DNA from: Bacillota bacterium
GTDB lineage: Bacteria > Bacillota > Limnochordia > DTU080
DNA: 50,496 nt
Assembly: GCA_012840225.1 (NCBI GenBank)
Contig: DULU01000045.1
Coordinates: 1 to 50,496 of the forward strand
Reading direction: 5' to 3'
Made by a program: the position numbers and the translations under genes
In this document: positions 23,506 through 32,304 of the stretch, piece after piece
Layout of the letters: each line of letters opens with the position of its first letter
Position numbering within the stretch: position 1 is the stretch's first letter
The notes under the pieces: generated by a model
What the model saw: the letters and a program-made list of their open reading frames with translations, nothing else
Told to the model about the DNA's origin: nothing
Databases searched by the model: none

Positions 23506-24837
23506 ATGCAACACAGACGGCGTACTTTTGGTTTAATGGCCGCTCTGACCATCACCTTGCTGGTAGCGGTCCAAGGTTTGAGCCTGGCGCAAAACAGCCC
23601 CATCGAAGTGGAGTTTTTCCGTGAAGAGCTGACCAGCGACACCGCCGTGGCTCATCTGCGGATCGCCGCCTTGTTTATGGAGGAAAATCCCGATATCAAG
23701 ATCAAATTCACCGTGGCTTCATCCAGCAACTATACCGCGGCCTTGACCACCCGCATCATTGCCGGCGAGGCGCCGGAAATCTCCAATCTGGTCGGCACAT
23801 TGGTTCCTGAATTCGCCGAGAAGGGGTTGCTGCAGGATATCAATGTCTATGCCGAGAAAAACGGCGTGGTGCTGGACAGGTTACTCCTGCCGATGGCCAT
23901 CGATTACGGAAAATGGCGGGGAGTGCTCTATGCTGCGCCGGTGATGGTCCAGCCATTCGCTACCTATTTCAACGTCGCTTTCTTCGAGGAAGCCGGTGTG
24001 GCCAGCCCCATTATCCAAGCGAGATCCGGTAACTGGAACTGGGATACCATGGCCAATGCGGCGAGACATCTGACCCGTGACCTGAACGGCGACGGAGCTA
24101 TCGACCGCTGGGGTGTAGCCCACGGCGCTGCCGCCACCTCTCGGGTCAATGTTTTCATCAACACTGCCGGCGGCAGCTTCATACAACCTAACCCGCCGCC
24201 GTTCCGCAGCGCGCTGAACACACCGGAAGTGCTCAAGGCTTTTGAGTTCCTGAACCGGATGATCAATGAGTGGCGTGTCATGCCGCCCCCGCATGGTCGG
24301 ACCAATGCCACCAGATTTGAAACCGGCAATTCCTCTATGACTTTTGAAGGACCGTGGCAGATCGGCACAAATAGGGTGAACCGCCTGGCTTACGAATGGG
24401 ACGTAGCTCCTATCCCCCGTGGGCCGGACAATGACGGCAGCAACATTCATATCGGCAGCCTGCAGATGCCTCTGGGTTCCAAAAATCCCGATGCGGCCTG
24501 GAAGTATATCCATTTCGTCCTGACCGATCCGAGGGCGGCGGACATCTACATGCGGGTAACAGGCAGACCTCATGCCAATCTGGCTTTCCTGCCGCAATAT
24601 TTCCGCATTCAGGAGGAAGAAGGCAATCCCAAAAACGTAAGAGTCCTGGGAGATATGCTGATGCATCCTCGGTCCGTGCCCATGATCCCCAGTTGGCCGG
24701 CGCAGACCGAACTGGCTGCCGTGCTGGAGTCGCGCCTGAAGGCGGCTTATGAAGGGAAACTGGCCATGGCTATCGCCCTGCAGCTCGCTCATGAAGAGTG
24801 GAACGTCATCTTCGACAATTTCAACAAGCAGAATTAG
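23506..24837 (+). CDS. Extracellular solute-binding protein, family 1
   Basis: A 443-residue secreted binding protein. The signal peptide (MQHRRRTFGLMAALTITLL, cleavage near SLA-QN) has three arginines and no lipobox. Family features are IEVEFFREELTSD at the first strand, FMEENPDIKIKF, IIAGEAPEISNLVGTL near residue 82 and, late, NPDAAWKYIHFVLTDPRAADIY. The ligand-lobe segment DLNGDGAIDRWGV has the calcium-like loop seen in its relatives. The start at 23506 follows GGGAGAG by about 7 bases, which is better supported than an upstream ATG (23431) inside the repeat-flanking spacer. It closes the first part of the GntR-TAXI series and ends at a strong terminator. Confidence 0.88.
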   Translation: MQHRRRTFGLMAALTITLLVAVQGLSLAQNSPIEVEFFREELTSDTAVAHLRIAALFMEENPDIKIKFTVASSSNYTAALTTRIIAGEAPEISNLVGTLVPEFAEKGLLQDINVYAEKNGVVLDRLLLPMAIDYGKWRGVLYAAPVMVQPFATYFNVAFFEEAGVASPIIQARSGNWNWDTMANAARHLTRDLNGDGAIDRWGVAHGAAATSRVNVFINTAGGSFIQPNPPPFRSALNTPEVLKAFEFLNRMINEWRVMPPPHGRTNATRFETGNSSMTFEGPWQIGTNRVNRLAYEWDVAPIPRGPDNDGSNIHIGSLQMPLGSKNPDAAWKYIHFVLTDPRAADIYMRVTGRPHANLAFLPQYFRIQEEEGNPKNVRVLGDMLMHPRSVPMIPSWPAQTELAAVLESRLKAAYEGKLAMAIALQLAHEEWNVIFDNFNKQN

Positions 24838-24859
24838 TTCATTAGGGCAAAAGAGGTCC

Positions 24860-24907
24860 GGGATGAAGTGCCCTGCCGGAAAGGCAGGGACTTCATCCCC
24901 TTTATTA
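24860..24907 (+). terminator. Strong Rho-independent terminator
   Basis: A stem of about 17 bp with one mismatch (GGGATGAAGT followed by GCCCTGCC, pairing with its complement at 24883-24899), a GGAAA-type loop, and CTTTATT. It marks the end of the solute-binding protein transcript. Confidence 0.88.
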
Positions 24908-24932
24908 CCTAACAGCGAGGCGGTGGATTATC

Positions 24933-25673
24933 ATGTCGGAAAAATTAGCTATCCCGGCCGTCATCGCTCACCGGGGAGCTTGCGACACGGCACCGGAGAA
25001 TACCCTTCCCGCTTTTCGGGAAGCTATGACGATCGGCAGCGACGGCATTGAGACCGATGTGCAAATGACCAAAGACGGCCACCTGGTTCTCATTCATGAT
25101 GCCAGGGTGGACCGGACCACCAACGGCGAGGGCCTGGTGAGCAATTTCACCTTGAGAGAGTTGCGGGCGCTGGATGCCGGCTCCTGGTTCAGCAAGAATT
25201 TTACCGGGACTACCATACCGCTCCTCAGCGAGCTATTGGACCTCTGCGCCGGTCAAATCCCGCTCGTCATCGAGATCAAGGCCAAAGGCATCGAGCAATT
25301 GCTCAAGGAGAATATATTACATCATCCCCGTGGCCGGGAGGCAAACATCACCTTCACCTCCTTCTCCCTCGATTACCTGGTGGCTCTAAAAGGTATCTGG
25401 CCTGAAGCGCATTGCGGCTACCTGGTGCGGGAACCGTCTTTCAATCTAGTGCCCGGGCTCAGAGCCTCCGGCATCAGGCAAATCTGCCCGCCGGCCAAAT
25501 CTCTCACGAGCGAGGCAGTCGAAGCCTGGCACAAAGAAGGTTTCACAGTCAGAGCATGGGATGTAAAAACAGAAGACATGGTACGGCACTGTGCCGCCAT
25601 AGGCGTAGACGGCTTTACTGTCAATTTTCCTAAAAAAGCCCTGATATTCCTTGGTAAGCAGGTGAACCGGTAA
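24933..25673 (+). CDS. Glycerophosphodiester phosphodiesterase family protein
   Basis: A 246-residue TIM-barrel enzyme without signal peptide, so cytoplasmic. The GDPD signature is intact: AHRGACDTAPENT (residues 12-24) with the catalytic histidine and arginine, IETDVQMTKDGHLVLIHD (metal Glu/Asp and second catalytic His), then VDRTTNGEG. The C-terminus has FTVRAWDVKTEDMV and GVDGFTVNFP, also family-typical. It hydrolyses glycerophosphodiesters to glycerol 3-phosphate plus an alcohol, or a related phosphodiester. The start has AGCGAGGCGG upstream. It lies after the strong terminator but on the same strand, next to the UROD-family gene. Confidence 0.92.
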   Translation: MSEKLAIPAVIAHRGACDTAPENTLPAFREAMTIGSDGIETDVQMTKDGHLVLIHDARVDRTTNGEGLVSNFTLRELRALDAGSWFSKNFTGTTIPLLSELLDLCAGQIPLVIEIKAKGIEQLLKENILHHPRGREANITFTSFSLDYLVALKGIWPEAHCGYLVREPSFNLVPGLRASGIRQICPPAKSLTSEAVEAWHKEGFTVRAWDVKTEDMVRHCAAIGVDGFTVNFPKKALIFLGKQVNR

Positions 25674-25704
25674 TATCGGCATCAGGCACAGAGGAGGCGC
25701 CCAG

Positions 25705-26724
25705 TTGATTACAGCACGAGAGTTAGTGAAGAAACAGATACATCACCAAGCCACCATCCCCATACCCAGCGTGCTTCATATAGAATCCGGGCTGGCGGCT
25801 CAGCTTGATGAGTATTATGGCTCCCCGGCTTGGCGCGCCGGTGTGCCGGCCGACATCATTACAGTGGTGGCTTTTGATGATTCCGTCTACAAAAATGTCG
25901 ACGACACCCACAGCATCGATGTTTTTGGGACCTTGTGGCGCACCGACCTCTTGCCGAGACACATCGAGAAGCCGGCGCTGGAGCGTCCGTCATTTGCCGG
26001 TTATAATTTCCCCGCTGCGGATATGTTTTTCAGCGACGAACTCTTCAAAAAAGCGGAAATAAAATGCCGAAACCACCAGGACAAGTTCCTCGTAGCCAAA
26101 ACCGGCTGGGGCCTGTTTGAGCGCACCTGGACTATCAGAGGCTTTGAAAATGCTCTGATGGATGCCATAACAGATCAAGGCTTCTATGAAGAACTCCTCG
26201 ACCGGCTTCTGGCATTGCAGCTGGAATTCGTGAAGCATGTTTTGCGCTTGCCCGTCGACGGGGTGATGTTTTCCGACGACTGGGGTGATCAACGAGGAGT
26301 GATTTTAGGTCCTGAGCTGTGGCGGAAGCTGATCAAACCCAGAGTGGCGGTTCTTTATGAAACGGTACATGCCGCCGGGAAATATACCTTAAGCCACTGC
26401 TGCGGCAATGTCACTGAAATCATGCCCGACATCATTGAAATCGGATTGGATGTTATAGAGAGCGTCCAGCCTGAAGCCATGGATCCCTTTGCCCTCAAGC
26501 GGCAGTGGGGCGACAAAATCACTTTTTGGGGCGGATTGGGCTCGCAAAGCAGCCTGGCGTTCGGGACTCCTGAGCAGATTCGCCGCGACATCAAGCAATT
26601 ATGCAACACCTTAGGCCAAGGCGGAGGCTATATCCTCGCCCCGGCAAAGGCTCTCATGAGCGGCATGCCCATCGCTAATGCCGCGGCCACTGTAGAATGC
26701 TTTGCCGAGCAGCGGCAGCTTTAA
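25705..26724 (+). CDS. Uroporphyrinogen decarboxylase-family protein (methyltransferase-like)
   Basis: A 339-residue TIM-barrel protein of the UROD/MtaA/CmuA superfamily. HCCGNVTEIMPDIIEIG near residue 230 has the His-x-Cys zinc motif of the methylcobamide:coenzyme M type methyltransferases rather than the haem-biosynthetic enzyme. GGLGSQ near residue 272 is also typical. No haem-synthesis genes are nearby. In Bacillota such genes often act in corrinoid-dependent demethylation of methylated amines, methanol, aryl ethers or glycans. The start is a TTG with GAGGAGG 7 bases upstream. The stop codon overlaps that of the convergent histidine phosphatase. Confidence 0.85.
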   Translation: MITARELVKKQIHHQATIPIPSVLHIESGLAAQLDEYYGSPAWRAGVPADIITVVAFDDSVYKNVDDTHSIDVFGTLWRTDLLPRHIEKPALERPSFAGYNFPAADMFFSDELFKKAEIKCRNHQDKFLVAKTGWGLFERTWTIRGFENALMDAITDQGFYEELLDRLLALQLEFVKHVLRLPVDGVMFSDDWGDQRGVILGPELWRKLIKPRVAVLYETVHAAGKYTLSHCCGNVTEIMPDIIEIGLDVIESVQPEAMDPFALKRQWGDKITFWGGLGSQSSLAFGTPEQIRRDIKQLCNTLGQGGGYILAPAKALMSGMPIANAAATVECFAEQRQL

Positions 26725-27347
26725 GCCACCACGTTCATGTTATGCGTGACCTCCCCCTTGCCCAGATGAGCAGTGTCCGCTTCCAGCAGCACTTCCACCT
26801 TCGGCACCTCCGGGCGAAGCCTGATGGCGCTGAGCGAGGCATTGCTGTGACCCCTTAGGACATGCCTCCCGGCCAGATGATAAAACATAGCATCGGTTGT
26901 GCCGCCGTGGCCGACCAACAGCACATCCCGGGTTTCTTGGCGCAACCTTTCCGCCAGGGGAAGGACCCGCTTTATTACTTGCTCATCTGTTTCGGTAGTC
27001 AGCGGCCACCAAGGCCAGGGCAGGCGGGCATCCGCACTGCAGGAGGGGTATTTGGCGGCGATTTCCGCCACCGTCAGCCCCCTGTAGTGGGCATACCATG
27101 CAAAGCCGACTTCCCGCAGGAGCTTCTCCGGATAGAATTTGGCATTCAGTATCCGGCAAATGATCTCCGTAGTTTCCAGACAGCGATGAAATGGTGAAGT
27201 GTAAATGAGGCCGTTAAATCCCAATTCCCTGAGCCGGTGGCCCAGTTTGGTAGCCTGAATCCGTCCCAGAGGCGTCAGGGGATAATGTTCCCTTTCGCCT
27301 TCCACGGTGGGATCGATTTGTCCATGACGAGTAATATAAACGATCAT
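26721..27347 (-). CDS. Histidine phosphatase family protein (phosphoglycerate-mutase-like)
   Basis: A 208-residue cytoplasmic enzyme. YITRHGQIDP at the N-terminus carries the catalytic RHG, LTPLGRIQATKLGHRLRE is the usual family stretch, YTSPFHRCLETTE the SP-x-R-x-x-E/T segment, and VLLVGHGGTTDAM the second catalytic histidine. It should dephosphorylate a small phosphoester through a phosphohistidine. The substrate cannot be told. It lies convergent to the UROD-family gene with a 4-base overlap (shared TTAA) and divergent from an unknown gene. A truncated copy of its first 80 codons lies at 11761-12003. Confidence 0.9.
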   Translation of the reverse strand: MIVYITRHGQIDPTVEGEREHYPLTPLGRIQATKLGHRLRELGFNGLIYTSPFHRCLETTEIICRILNAKFYPEKLLREVGFAWYAHYRGLTVAEIAAKYPSCSADARLPWPWWPLTTETDEQVIKRVLPLAERLRQETRDVLLVGHGGTTDAMFYHLAGRHVLRGHSNASLSAIRLRPEVPKVEVLLEADTAHLGKGEVTHNMNVVA

Positions 27348-27451
27348 TTATTTGCACCTACCATTGGCAATCTGTCGGTTTTATTATAACAGTGATGGGA
27401 TGGATGCCTTTCCGCCCATCACCCATCACCACAGACCGGCATTAAGATTGG

Positions 27452-28147
27452 ATGGTCATCATGCAGATACCTGTTATTTTGGTGAAGAGACGGCCGGCGC
27501 TTTGCGGTTATGGCCCTCCTCCACAGGATTATAAATGGCCCTGGCAAATGGCGGGACGAATCCACAGTCGTATTAACGATGAAATTGTAGAGCTTGATGC
27601 TTTTCGTATTGACCTGCCGGCACCAACAGCGGCCAAATCCGTCTTGGAAATGGCCGGCCTCGACTTTCATGATCGGCAAAGATTATTCTACCCCGGCATA
27701 GTGTACAGCGCCGACACATTTATCGATTCCCTCGGCCGGCGAGTGGATCGCGTCAGCACTCATAAATCGGCGCCCAATATGTCGGCGGACAATATATTAG
27801 CCAACCATGTTGGAGAATTGGCGGACGAAGATTTCCTTTATTGCGAAAGACGCGCACCTGTTCAACAGAAGATCAGGCAATTACACCAAAAAAGCGAGTT
27901 CTCCCATTGCCGGGCCGCTGCGATAGCTGCCGGCGCCTTGGCCGATAACCGCCTGGCTTATGATTTGTATAATGTATTGATGCTGCCCGGTATGTCTGGT
28001 CATGCGCAGCTGGACACCCTCACTGTTGTAACCTCAGCCAATAGCGTGCAAACATATGCGAACGACCTGCGAGGCCAGTTCGCCCGCCATGCCCAGGCAG
28101 TTTTGTTGCACCCCGATCCAAAGGCATTGGGGAAAATTGCTATGTAA
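27452..28147 (+). CDS. Unknown protein (231 aa)
   Basis: I do not recognise the family. The product has no signal peptide and no membrane segment, so it should be cytoplasmic. Striking stretches are the N-terminal LCGYGPPPQDYKWPW, DFHDRQRLFYPGIVYSADT and a C-terminal block rich in small residues, LTVVTSANSVQTYANDL. The composition and codon use resemble neighbours. The start is uncertain: the ATG at 27452 and another at 27461 both lack a strong ribosome binding site. It is isolated: divergent from the phosphatase and 137 bp before the heparinase gene. Length, lack of frameshifts and strong hydrophobic patterning support a real gene. Confidence 0.6.
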   Translation: MVIMQIPVILVKRRPALCGYGPPPQDYKWPWQMAGRIHSRINDEIVELDAFRIDLPAPTAAKSVLEMAGLDFHDRQRLFYPGIVYSADTFIDSLGRRVDRVSTHKSAPNMSADNILANHVGELADEDFLYCERRAPVQQKIRQLHQKSEFSHCRAAAIAAGALADNRLAYDLYNVLMLPGMSGHAQLDTLTVVTSANSVQTYANDLRGQFARHAQAVLLHPDPKALGKIAM

Positions 28148-28283
28148 TCTGGTAATACGAGCATAGCTCCAGAGTCCGGCAGATTAATATACCGGCGATG
28201 ACAGGAAAATGTTTTTAAAATAGGTATTATATTTTTAGATACCGTCGACATCTCGCATTTAATGGCAGGAGGAGGACGTTTTC

Positions 28284-31200
28284 ATGTTTCCCGCCAGAAC
28301 CACGTTCATTGTGGAAATCAGCCGGTGGCTGCTCCCTGTCTTTTCGCTTCTCATAATCAGCGCCGCCATTTTTCTCCCGACCGAAGCCGCCCAGGCCAAG
28401 ACGAAGACCAACCTCCTGACGGCGGAAAAAGTGGCGGAAATCCGCCGCACGCGCCAATGGGAAGGAGTCAACGTAAGCAGTGTCCTGGCCACGGCCAACA
28501 CTTGGCTGAAATACAGTCCGGAAGAGCTGAGGCGGCTGGTTCCCCCGGCCTGGGTGCCGCGGGCCTATGATGTCAATTTCAAACAAGACCCATTGCATTC
28601 GGAGGAGGTCCTGCGCACCGGCCGCTATCCGTTTATCGTCAACCCCGATCTGCCGTATAAGATCATGTGCCCGGTGGGCGGGGAGATCTACCCCACCAAC
28701 GATTTCGATCCCACCCAGGTGACCACGTCTGATCAAGCCACCAGCGAACCCTATGTGGACTATGGCTGGGGCTGGATCAAGCCCGACGATCCATATAGGT
28801 ACTGGTTTGTCGGCTATTACACCCACTGGCTGTGGTATAGCCACCTGCGCCCGGCCGTCCTGGCTTTAGGCCAGGCCTATATCATCACCGGCGACCAGCG
28901 CTATGCCCGCCAGGCCGCCATCCTCCTCGACCGCATCGCCGAGGAATACCCACATATGGACTACCAGTCGCAATCCAGGGAGGGGCTGGAAACCTATGCC
29001 GGCAACTACCCCGGGCGTATATTGAACCGCATCTGGGAAACCGGCATGGTGACCGACCTGGCGACAGGGTATGATTACATCTATGAAGGCATGGAAGGCG
29101 ACACCCAGCTGGAAGAGGCAACGGGGAAGAGTGTGGCGGAGATCCGGAGCAATATTGAGGAAAACCTGCTGGAAAGCGCCGCCCGTTCCATCCATACCAT
29201 GGATATGCGCATTGTCGGCAACTTCGGCATGCATCACAGAACCATGTCCATCCTGGCCTTCGTGCTGGATAATGAGAATTCCGCCAAATATATCGACTTC
29301 GTGCTGCACAATTCCGGAGGTCCCAGCTTGCTTTATGAAGGGGTGATTCCCGGCCTGACCAACTTGATCTTCCGGGACGGGGCACCCTATGAAAGCGCTC
29401 CCAACTATAACACCGGTTGGGTCAGCGCTTTGAATACCATAGCCGGTATGCTGCAGTCGATCGGTATCGATCTCTACAAGAGCGAGCCGAAGCTTAAGCG
29501 GTTGTCGGATTATCCGCTGCGCATCGTGATGGCGGATAAGTTTTCTCCCAACATCGGCGATTCCGGCTCGGTGAAAGCTGAGGGGATTGTGGGCTGGAAC
29601 ACCAATCTCTACACCAAGATTTTCCAGCAATATGGCGACCGGGCGTACCTCCTGGGGAAACCCTTGACCACCGGAAGCGACAACATGAGCGCCCATGGTC
29701 TGGCCATGCTGCGCAGCGGACAAAGCGGCAGTCAGGCAGCCGGTATAAGCCTCTATTATGGTCTCGGCGGCGGCCATGATCACTACGCCAGGCTCAATTT
29801 GGAAATGTTTGCCAAAGGCTACCGTATCCTGCCTGATTTGGGTTACCCGGAATATGCCGATGTTTATTCGAAAAAGGACCAGGCCTGGGTGCGCAATACG
29901 GTAAGCCACAATGTGGTGGTGGTAGACGAAAAGCGTCAGGCTACCAAAGACGGCGGCCACCTGCAGTCCTTTGCCGCCCTGCCGAATGTGCAGTATGTCG
30001 ATGTGCGGGCTGAAGAGGCTTATCCGGGTGTGGAGCGCTACCAGAGGTCTGTGGCGCTGATCAATGCACCGGGAAGCGAGGTGTATGCGCTGGATGTCTT
30101 CCGGGTGGCCGGCGGGCGGCAGCATGATTATAGCCTCCACGGCCCCGACGGCGAGCTGACCGTGTCCGGCATTGAGCTTTCGCCGGTGCAGCCGGGCACC
30201 GTCGCCGGACCGGATGTGCCCTATGGTTACCTATATGATGCTCCCTCCATGGAAAGAGCGGGCTTCAAAGGTCCTTATAGCAGCTATATCGGAAGCGGCT
30301 TCTCTTACCTCACCAATCCGCAGCACGCCACCGCCGCCGGCATCTGGCATGCCGACTGGCAGGTCACCGGATCGAGAACCCACCTGCGCGCCACCTTCGT
30401 GCCTCAGGCCCACCAAGAGGGCGGGATCATCGTAGCCGACGGCGAGCCGCCGCGCAATCAGGTCGGTAACCCTGAACTATTGAAATATATATTGGCCCGA
30501 CATCAGGCTCCCGACACTCCCGACAAAGCTTCCACCCCGCTGACCAGCACTTTCGTCACCATCCTGGAGCCGTATGAAGAGCGGCCTTTCATCACCGGAG
30601 TGCGGCCGCTGGGCGGCGAGCTGCCGGGAGGTGCCGATCAGGTGATAGGCTTGGCGATTGAACACCTGGGCGGCACGGATTACTTGTTCCAGGCCGTCGA
30701 AACTTCCGCCGCCGGCCACTGGCCCGACGCCGGAGCCGCCTTCCGGGGCTCCTTCGGGGTGATCGCTTTTGACCAGGGCGGGATGATCAGGCATGCTTCC
30801 CTGATCGGTGACGGTTACATCAAGCACGGTCCCGTCAGCCTGGAAAGCGCCGGGGCCTATAGCGGCCGCATCGTGGCCGTCGATTATCAAGACGGCCGCG
30901 TCACGGTAGAGCTTGATGAGCACTCTCTGGCCCTTCCCGAAGGCGAGGTGCTCGCCGGCTCCCGCATCGTCATCGGCAACGAGCGGCATGCCACGGAATA
31001 TGAAATACAGTCAATACACCGGCTCGATGGGCGGCGTTACGCCTTGCTCTTCACCGATTCCTTCTTCCTCACCGGCCAGGGGCTGACCGGCACGGTGACG
31101 GCACAACCCGACGGGGAAACCCGCCTTACCACCCCCACCCCGATGGTGCTGAACACCTATTATAACGGGCAATGGCTGGTGAATCCCAACAACGGCCGGG

Positions 31201-32201
31201 GCGGACGCATCGCCTATTTCGCCGGAAACGGGCAGAACATTTTCGTCTCCGCCGCCGAACTGGGCTTAACCAACGGGGATTATTTCCACATATATGATTT
31301 CGGTCCCGGCGATCACTTCCGGATCACCATCACCATCAGCGTCAAGGCTGCCGGCACCGGCCGCTATGAAGTGCTAAGCAATGTGCCGGGTCGCCTGGTG
31401 CTCTGGGATGGTGGCGAGCACGACATAACCCCCGGTACCCAGGTGGTGACGGTGCCCGTCCTGGAGCTGCAGATGCTGAACCGGCCGGCTGCTCCCGTTT
31501 CAGGAGATTTTGCCCCCGCATTCAGCATAAAGGCTCCTGCCGGCCTGGAGTGGCGGCAGCTGGAAATCCTTCTCGACGACAAAACCATCTATACCGGCAC
31601 CGGCCTGCCCGGTGAGGAGGAACTGATGATTGACACGCTCCTCTTAGCCGACGGGCTGCATCAACTGCAGCTCCGGGCCAAAGACTCCTTCGGCAAAGTG
31701 GTCGGCGTCACCGAGACCTTTGAAGTGAAAAACTGGTGGGAGATCGACACCGAACTGCAGGCACCGGTACAATCCGCCTGGTTCGGGGCCATTGACTTCA
31801 CTTCAATATATGAAAAATCCGCCGGCTGGCAGTTTACCGGAGAGCGGATGGAAGACTACCTGGACGATAAAGACCGCATGGTCCGCGCCGCGCCGGGAGA
31901 TCAGTATATCATCTGGCAGACCCCATACCTGCAAAGCTACGAAATAACCTTCTACAGCAAGACGGCTGCCCTGCCGGCGGAGGTGGAGCTCGCCATCTCG
32001 CCCGATGGAGAGCGCTGGGAGCAGTTGCCGGCGGCGGCGCTGGTGACGGGCCGGTCCGAAAGCGGTTGGCAGCGCCTTGTGGTGGCGGGAGAGCTGCCCC
32101 GGGAGACCACCAGCCAATACTTCCGCATATTGGTGTGCGCCGCCCTGCCTATGGCCGACATCGAAATCGGGGCGGTTAAGCTGCGGGGATTTGCCAGATA
32201 A
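28284..32201 (+). CDS. Secreted heparinase II/III-type polysaccharide lyase with C-terminal modules
   Basis: A 1305-residue exported protein (signal peptide about residues 1-36, ending AAQA-KTK). Residues 40-420 are an alpha-helical toroid domain, with NFGMHHRTMSILAFV near residue 310. A heparinase II/III beta domain follows, recognised by GGGHDHYARLNLEMF (H498, H500 and Y501) and NTVSHNVVVVDEKRQ near 545. Its fold cleaves acidic polysaccharides by beta-elimination. Residues 690-1070 form beta-rich domains, including GRIVAVDYQDGRVTVEL repeats. The last 220 residues match the end of the beta-helix protein at 13595 (see findings). The start has AGGAGGAGG 9 bases upstream. Substrate unknown; heparin-like or other uronate glycans are plausible. 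Convergent with a solute-binding protein gene. Confidence 0.86.
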   Translation: MFPARTTFIVEISRWLLPVFSLLIISAAIFLPTEAAQAKTKTNLLTAEKVAEIRRTRQWEGVNVSSVLATANTWLKYSPEELRRLVPPAWVPRAYDVNFKQDPLHSEEVLRTGRYPFIVNPDLPYKIMCPVGGEIYPTNDFDPTQVTTSDQATSEPYVDYGWGWIKPDDPYRYWFVGYYTHWLWYSHLRPAVLALGQAYIITGDQRYARQAAILLDRIAEEYPHMDYQSQSREGLETYAGNYPGRILNRIWETGMVTDLATGYDYIYEGMEGDTQLEEATGKSVAEIRSNIEENLLESAARSIHTMDMRIVGNFGMHHRTMSILAFVLDNENSAKYIDFVLHNSGGPSLLYEGVIPGLTNLIFRDGAPYESAPNYNTGWVSALNTIAGMLQSIGIDLYKSEPKLKRLSDYPLRIVMADKFSPNIGDSGSVKAEGIVGWNTNLYTKIFQQYGDRAYLLGKPLTTGSDNMSAHGLAMLRSGQSGSQAAGISLYYGLGGGHDHYARLNLEMFAKGYRILPDLGYPEYADVYSKKDQAWVRNTVSHNVVVVDEKRQATKDGGHLQSFAALPNVQYVDVRAEEAYPGVERYQRSVALINAPGSEVYALDVFRVAGGRQHDYSLHGPDGELTVSGIELSPVQPGTVAGPDVPYGYLYDAPSMERAGFKGPYSSYIGSGFSYLTNPQHATAAGIWHADWQVTGSRTHLRATFVPQAHQEGGIIVADGEPPRNQVGNPELLKYILARHQAPDTPDKASTPLTSTFVTILEPYEERPFITGVRPLGGELPGGADQVIGLAIEHLGGTDYLFQAVETSAAGHWPDAGAAFRGSFGVIAFDQGGMIRHASLIGDGYIKHGPVSLESAGAYSGRIVAVDYQDGRVTVELDEHSLALPEGEVLAGSRIVIGNERHATEYEIQSIHRLDGRRYALLFTDSFFLTGQGLTGTVTAQPDGETRLTTPTPMVLNTYYNGQWLVNPNNGRGGRIAYFAGNGQNIFVSAAELGLTNGDYFHIYDFGPGDHFRITITISVKAAGTGRYEVLSNVPGRLVLWDGGEHDITPGTQVVTVPVLELQMLNRPAAPVSGDFAPAFSIKAPAGLEWRQLEILLDDKTIYTGTGLPGEEELMIDTLLLADGLHQLQLRAKDSFGKVVGVTETFEVKNWWEIDTELQAPVQSAWFGAIDFTSIYEKSAGWQFTGERMEDYLDDKDRMVRAAPGDQYIIWQTPYLQSYEITFYSKTAALPAEVELAISPDGERWEQLPAAALVTGRSESGWQRLVVAGELPRETTSQYFRILVCAALPMADIEIGAVKLRGFAR

Positions 32202-32226
32202 GCCGGCCGCAAGAACAGACAGCAAA

Positions 32227-32266
32227 TGGCGGAGCACCCAGCTGCCTGGGGCTCCGCCATTTTTGT
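32227..32266. terminator. Terminator between convergent genes, possibly bidirectional
   Basis: TGGCGGAGC (32227-32235) pairs with GCTCCGCCA (32251-32259) and is followed by TTTTTGTTT. On the minus strand the stem is followed by TTTGC, so it may also stop readthrough from the solute-binding protein side. Confidence 0.82.
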
Positions 32267-32304
32267 TTCACCATAGTTCCTCATAGTTCAGGCAACTTAG
32301 CCTA

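Noticed and set aside
23881-24792. Minus-strand open frame of 303 codons
   Set aside because: Antisense to the solute-binding protein; no start signal.
27452-28147. Idea that the unknown gene encodes an HK97-fold encapsulin-like shell protein
   Set aside because: A faint impression from the C-terminal block only; no motif I could name, no cargo gene, so not claimed.
28866-30140. Minus-strand open frame of 424 codons
   Set aside because: Lies wholly inside the heparinase-type gene on the opposite strand; histidine- and isoleucine-rich shadow with no family match.
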